A DNA stretch of 64,000 nucleotides from Fistulifera solaris. Taxonomy: Eukaryota > Bacillariophyta > Bacillariophyceae > Naviculales > Stauroneidaceae. The first letter of the stretch is position 1; each line of letters begins with the position of its first letter. The notes under the pieces were generated by a model. It had not been told where the DNA came from. It searched no databases and worked only from the letters and a program-made list of their open reading frames with translations. Made by a program: the position numbers and the translations under genes. The stretch spans positions 1-64,000 of the forward strand of contig AP026172.1 of assembly GCA_030295235.1 (NCBI GenBank). The letters are read 5' to 3'. Below, in pieces: positions 63,573-64,000 of this stretch.

Positions 63573-64000
63573 GTGACCCATCCGGATTGTCTTGATGAAT
63601 TAAAGCCAGAAGACTTGTGTGTTGACGTGGATGAAGCAAAGGTGGAAGCTCCTCAAGGAGTAACACTTATCATCGACGTTTCGGGAAACCATGATGATGA
63701 TCCTATCGCCATTAACGCTTCTGTAGCATTGAATACGCCAGTCGTGACCATCGTTAATTCTCTCGATGGAGCACGTAATTGCCTTCGACTCCAGAAAACT
63801 ATCTCGGTACCATCGATCGATTTGCAAGTCAATGGGAGAGCTTACTGCGTGAGTACGAGGTTATCCCAGCAAATCTTTATTTCCCGAAGTGCTCCGATGG
63901 CAAAATCGAAGCGAGTTGTGCCAAGGACACGCTATACAAAGTTGACTTTTTCTTACTGGAATGGTACGGGTACCAACAATTGAAAGATGATCCGGAAGGG
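63573..64000 (+). CDS. Partial unrecognised gene at window edge
   Basis: The ORF with THPDCLDELKPEDLCVDVDE and VTLIIDVSGNHDDDPIAINA reads to about 63790. A single missing base (probably a C near 63791) moves it to a frame with ENYLGTIDRFASQWESLL, then NLYFPKCSDGK and EWYGYQQLKDDPEG, open to the last base. Both parts look coding and join smoothly. The 5' end is not determined and the 3' end lies outside. No family was recognised. The retrotransposon sits about 400 bp upstream and may affect its expression. Confidence 0.5.

Overview
The window is a chromosome end. It opens with a telomere of the TTAGGG/CCCTAA type (1-96). Everything else reads as nuclear DNA of a photosynthetic stramenopile, most likely a diatom. 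The supporting evidence is: short GT-AG introns of about 60-130 bp; a plastid-type presequence ending in an S-A-F motif at 17504; a heat-shock-factor gene, a family expanded in diatoms; a Ty1/copia element; a beta-1,3-glucanase gene that would suit chrysolaminarin metabolism; and GTACC-rich palindromes in most spacers. The species cannot be named from the sequence alone.

Layout. 1-2.9 kb is subtelomere: telomere, a TTGCAC minisatellite, a broken gene, a foldback sequence and duplicated pyrimidine-rich units that each end in telomere-like repeats. 2.9-18.3 kb holds ubiquitin-activating enzyme E1, three related family-8 (GT8) glycosyltransferases, ribosomal protein eS10, a RING-plus-chromodomain protein, a sulfotransferase, a further glycosyltransferase and a plastid-targeted membrane protein. 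18.5-46.8 kb is the most unusual part. It is a cluster of five paralogues with the order low-complexity Ser/Arg-rich tail - C2 domain - two TerD-like (tellurium-resistance) domains, interleaved with five Ser/Arg-rich genes lacking those domains. Four genes on the left read leftwards and six on the right read rightwards, diverging around 30.4-31.6 kb. 47.9-57.6 kb carries an HSF gene, an unrecognised gene, a possible small spliced gene, a GH5 glucanase with two carbohydrate-binding modules and a membrane-anchored metallo-beta-lactamase-fold hydrolase. 57.9-63.2 kb is a complete-length young copia retrotransposon with near-identical LTRs and a 6-bp target duplication. A partial gene follows to the right edge.

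How the genes may fit together. The GT8 enzymes, the second glycosyltransferase and the sulfotransferase all have N-terminal membrane anchors and would act in the Golgi on glycans. The C2-TerD-TerD proteins have no signal peptide and would be cytosolic. C2 domains bind Ca2+ and phospholipid in many families, and TerD domains bind Ca2+ in bacteria, so a Ca2+-responsive membrane-associated role is the natural hypothesis; it is inference only.

Reading caution. Many genes from 3 to 47 kb, and the retrotransposon, are split by single-base indels. Most of the sites resolved here are bases missing from homopolymer runs, and the affected genes include housekeeping ones (E1, eS10). The genes at 13.4 kb and from 48 to 57.6 kb are unbroken. 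I treat most breaks as probable assembly errors, and coordinates given for broken genes span the whole gene across the breaks.
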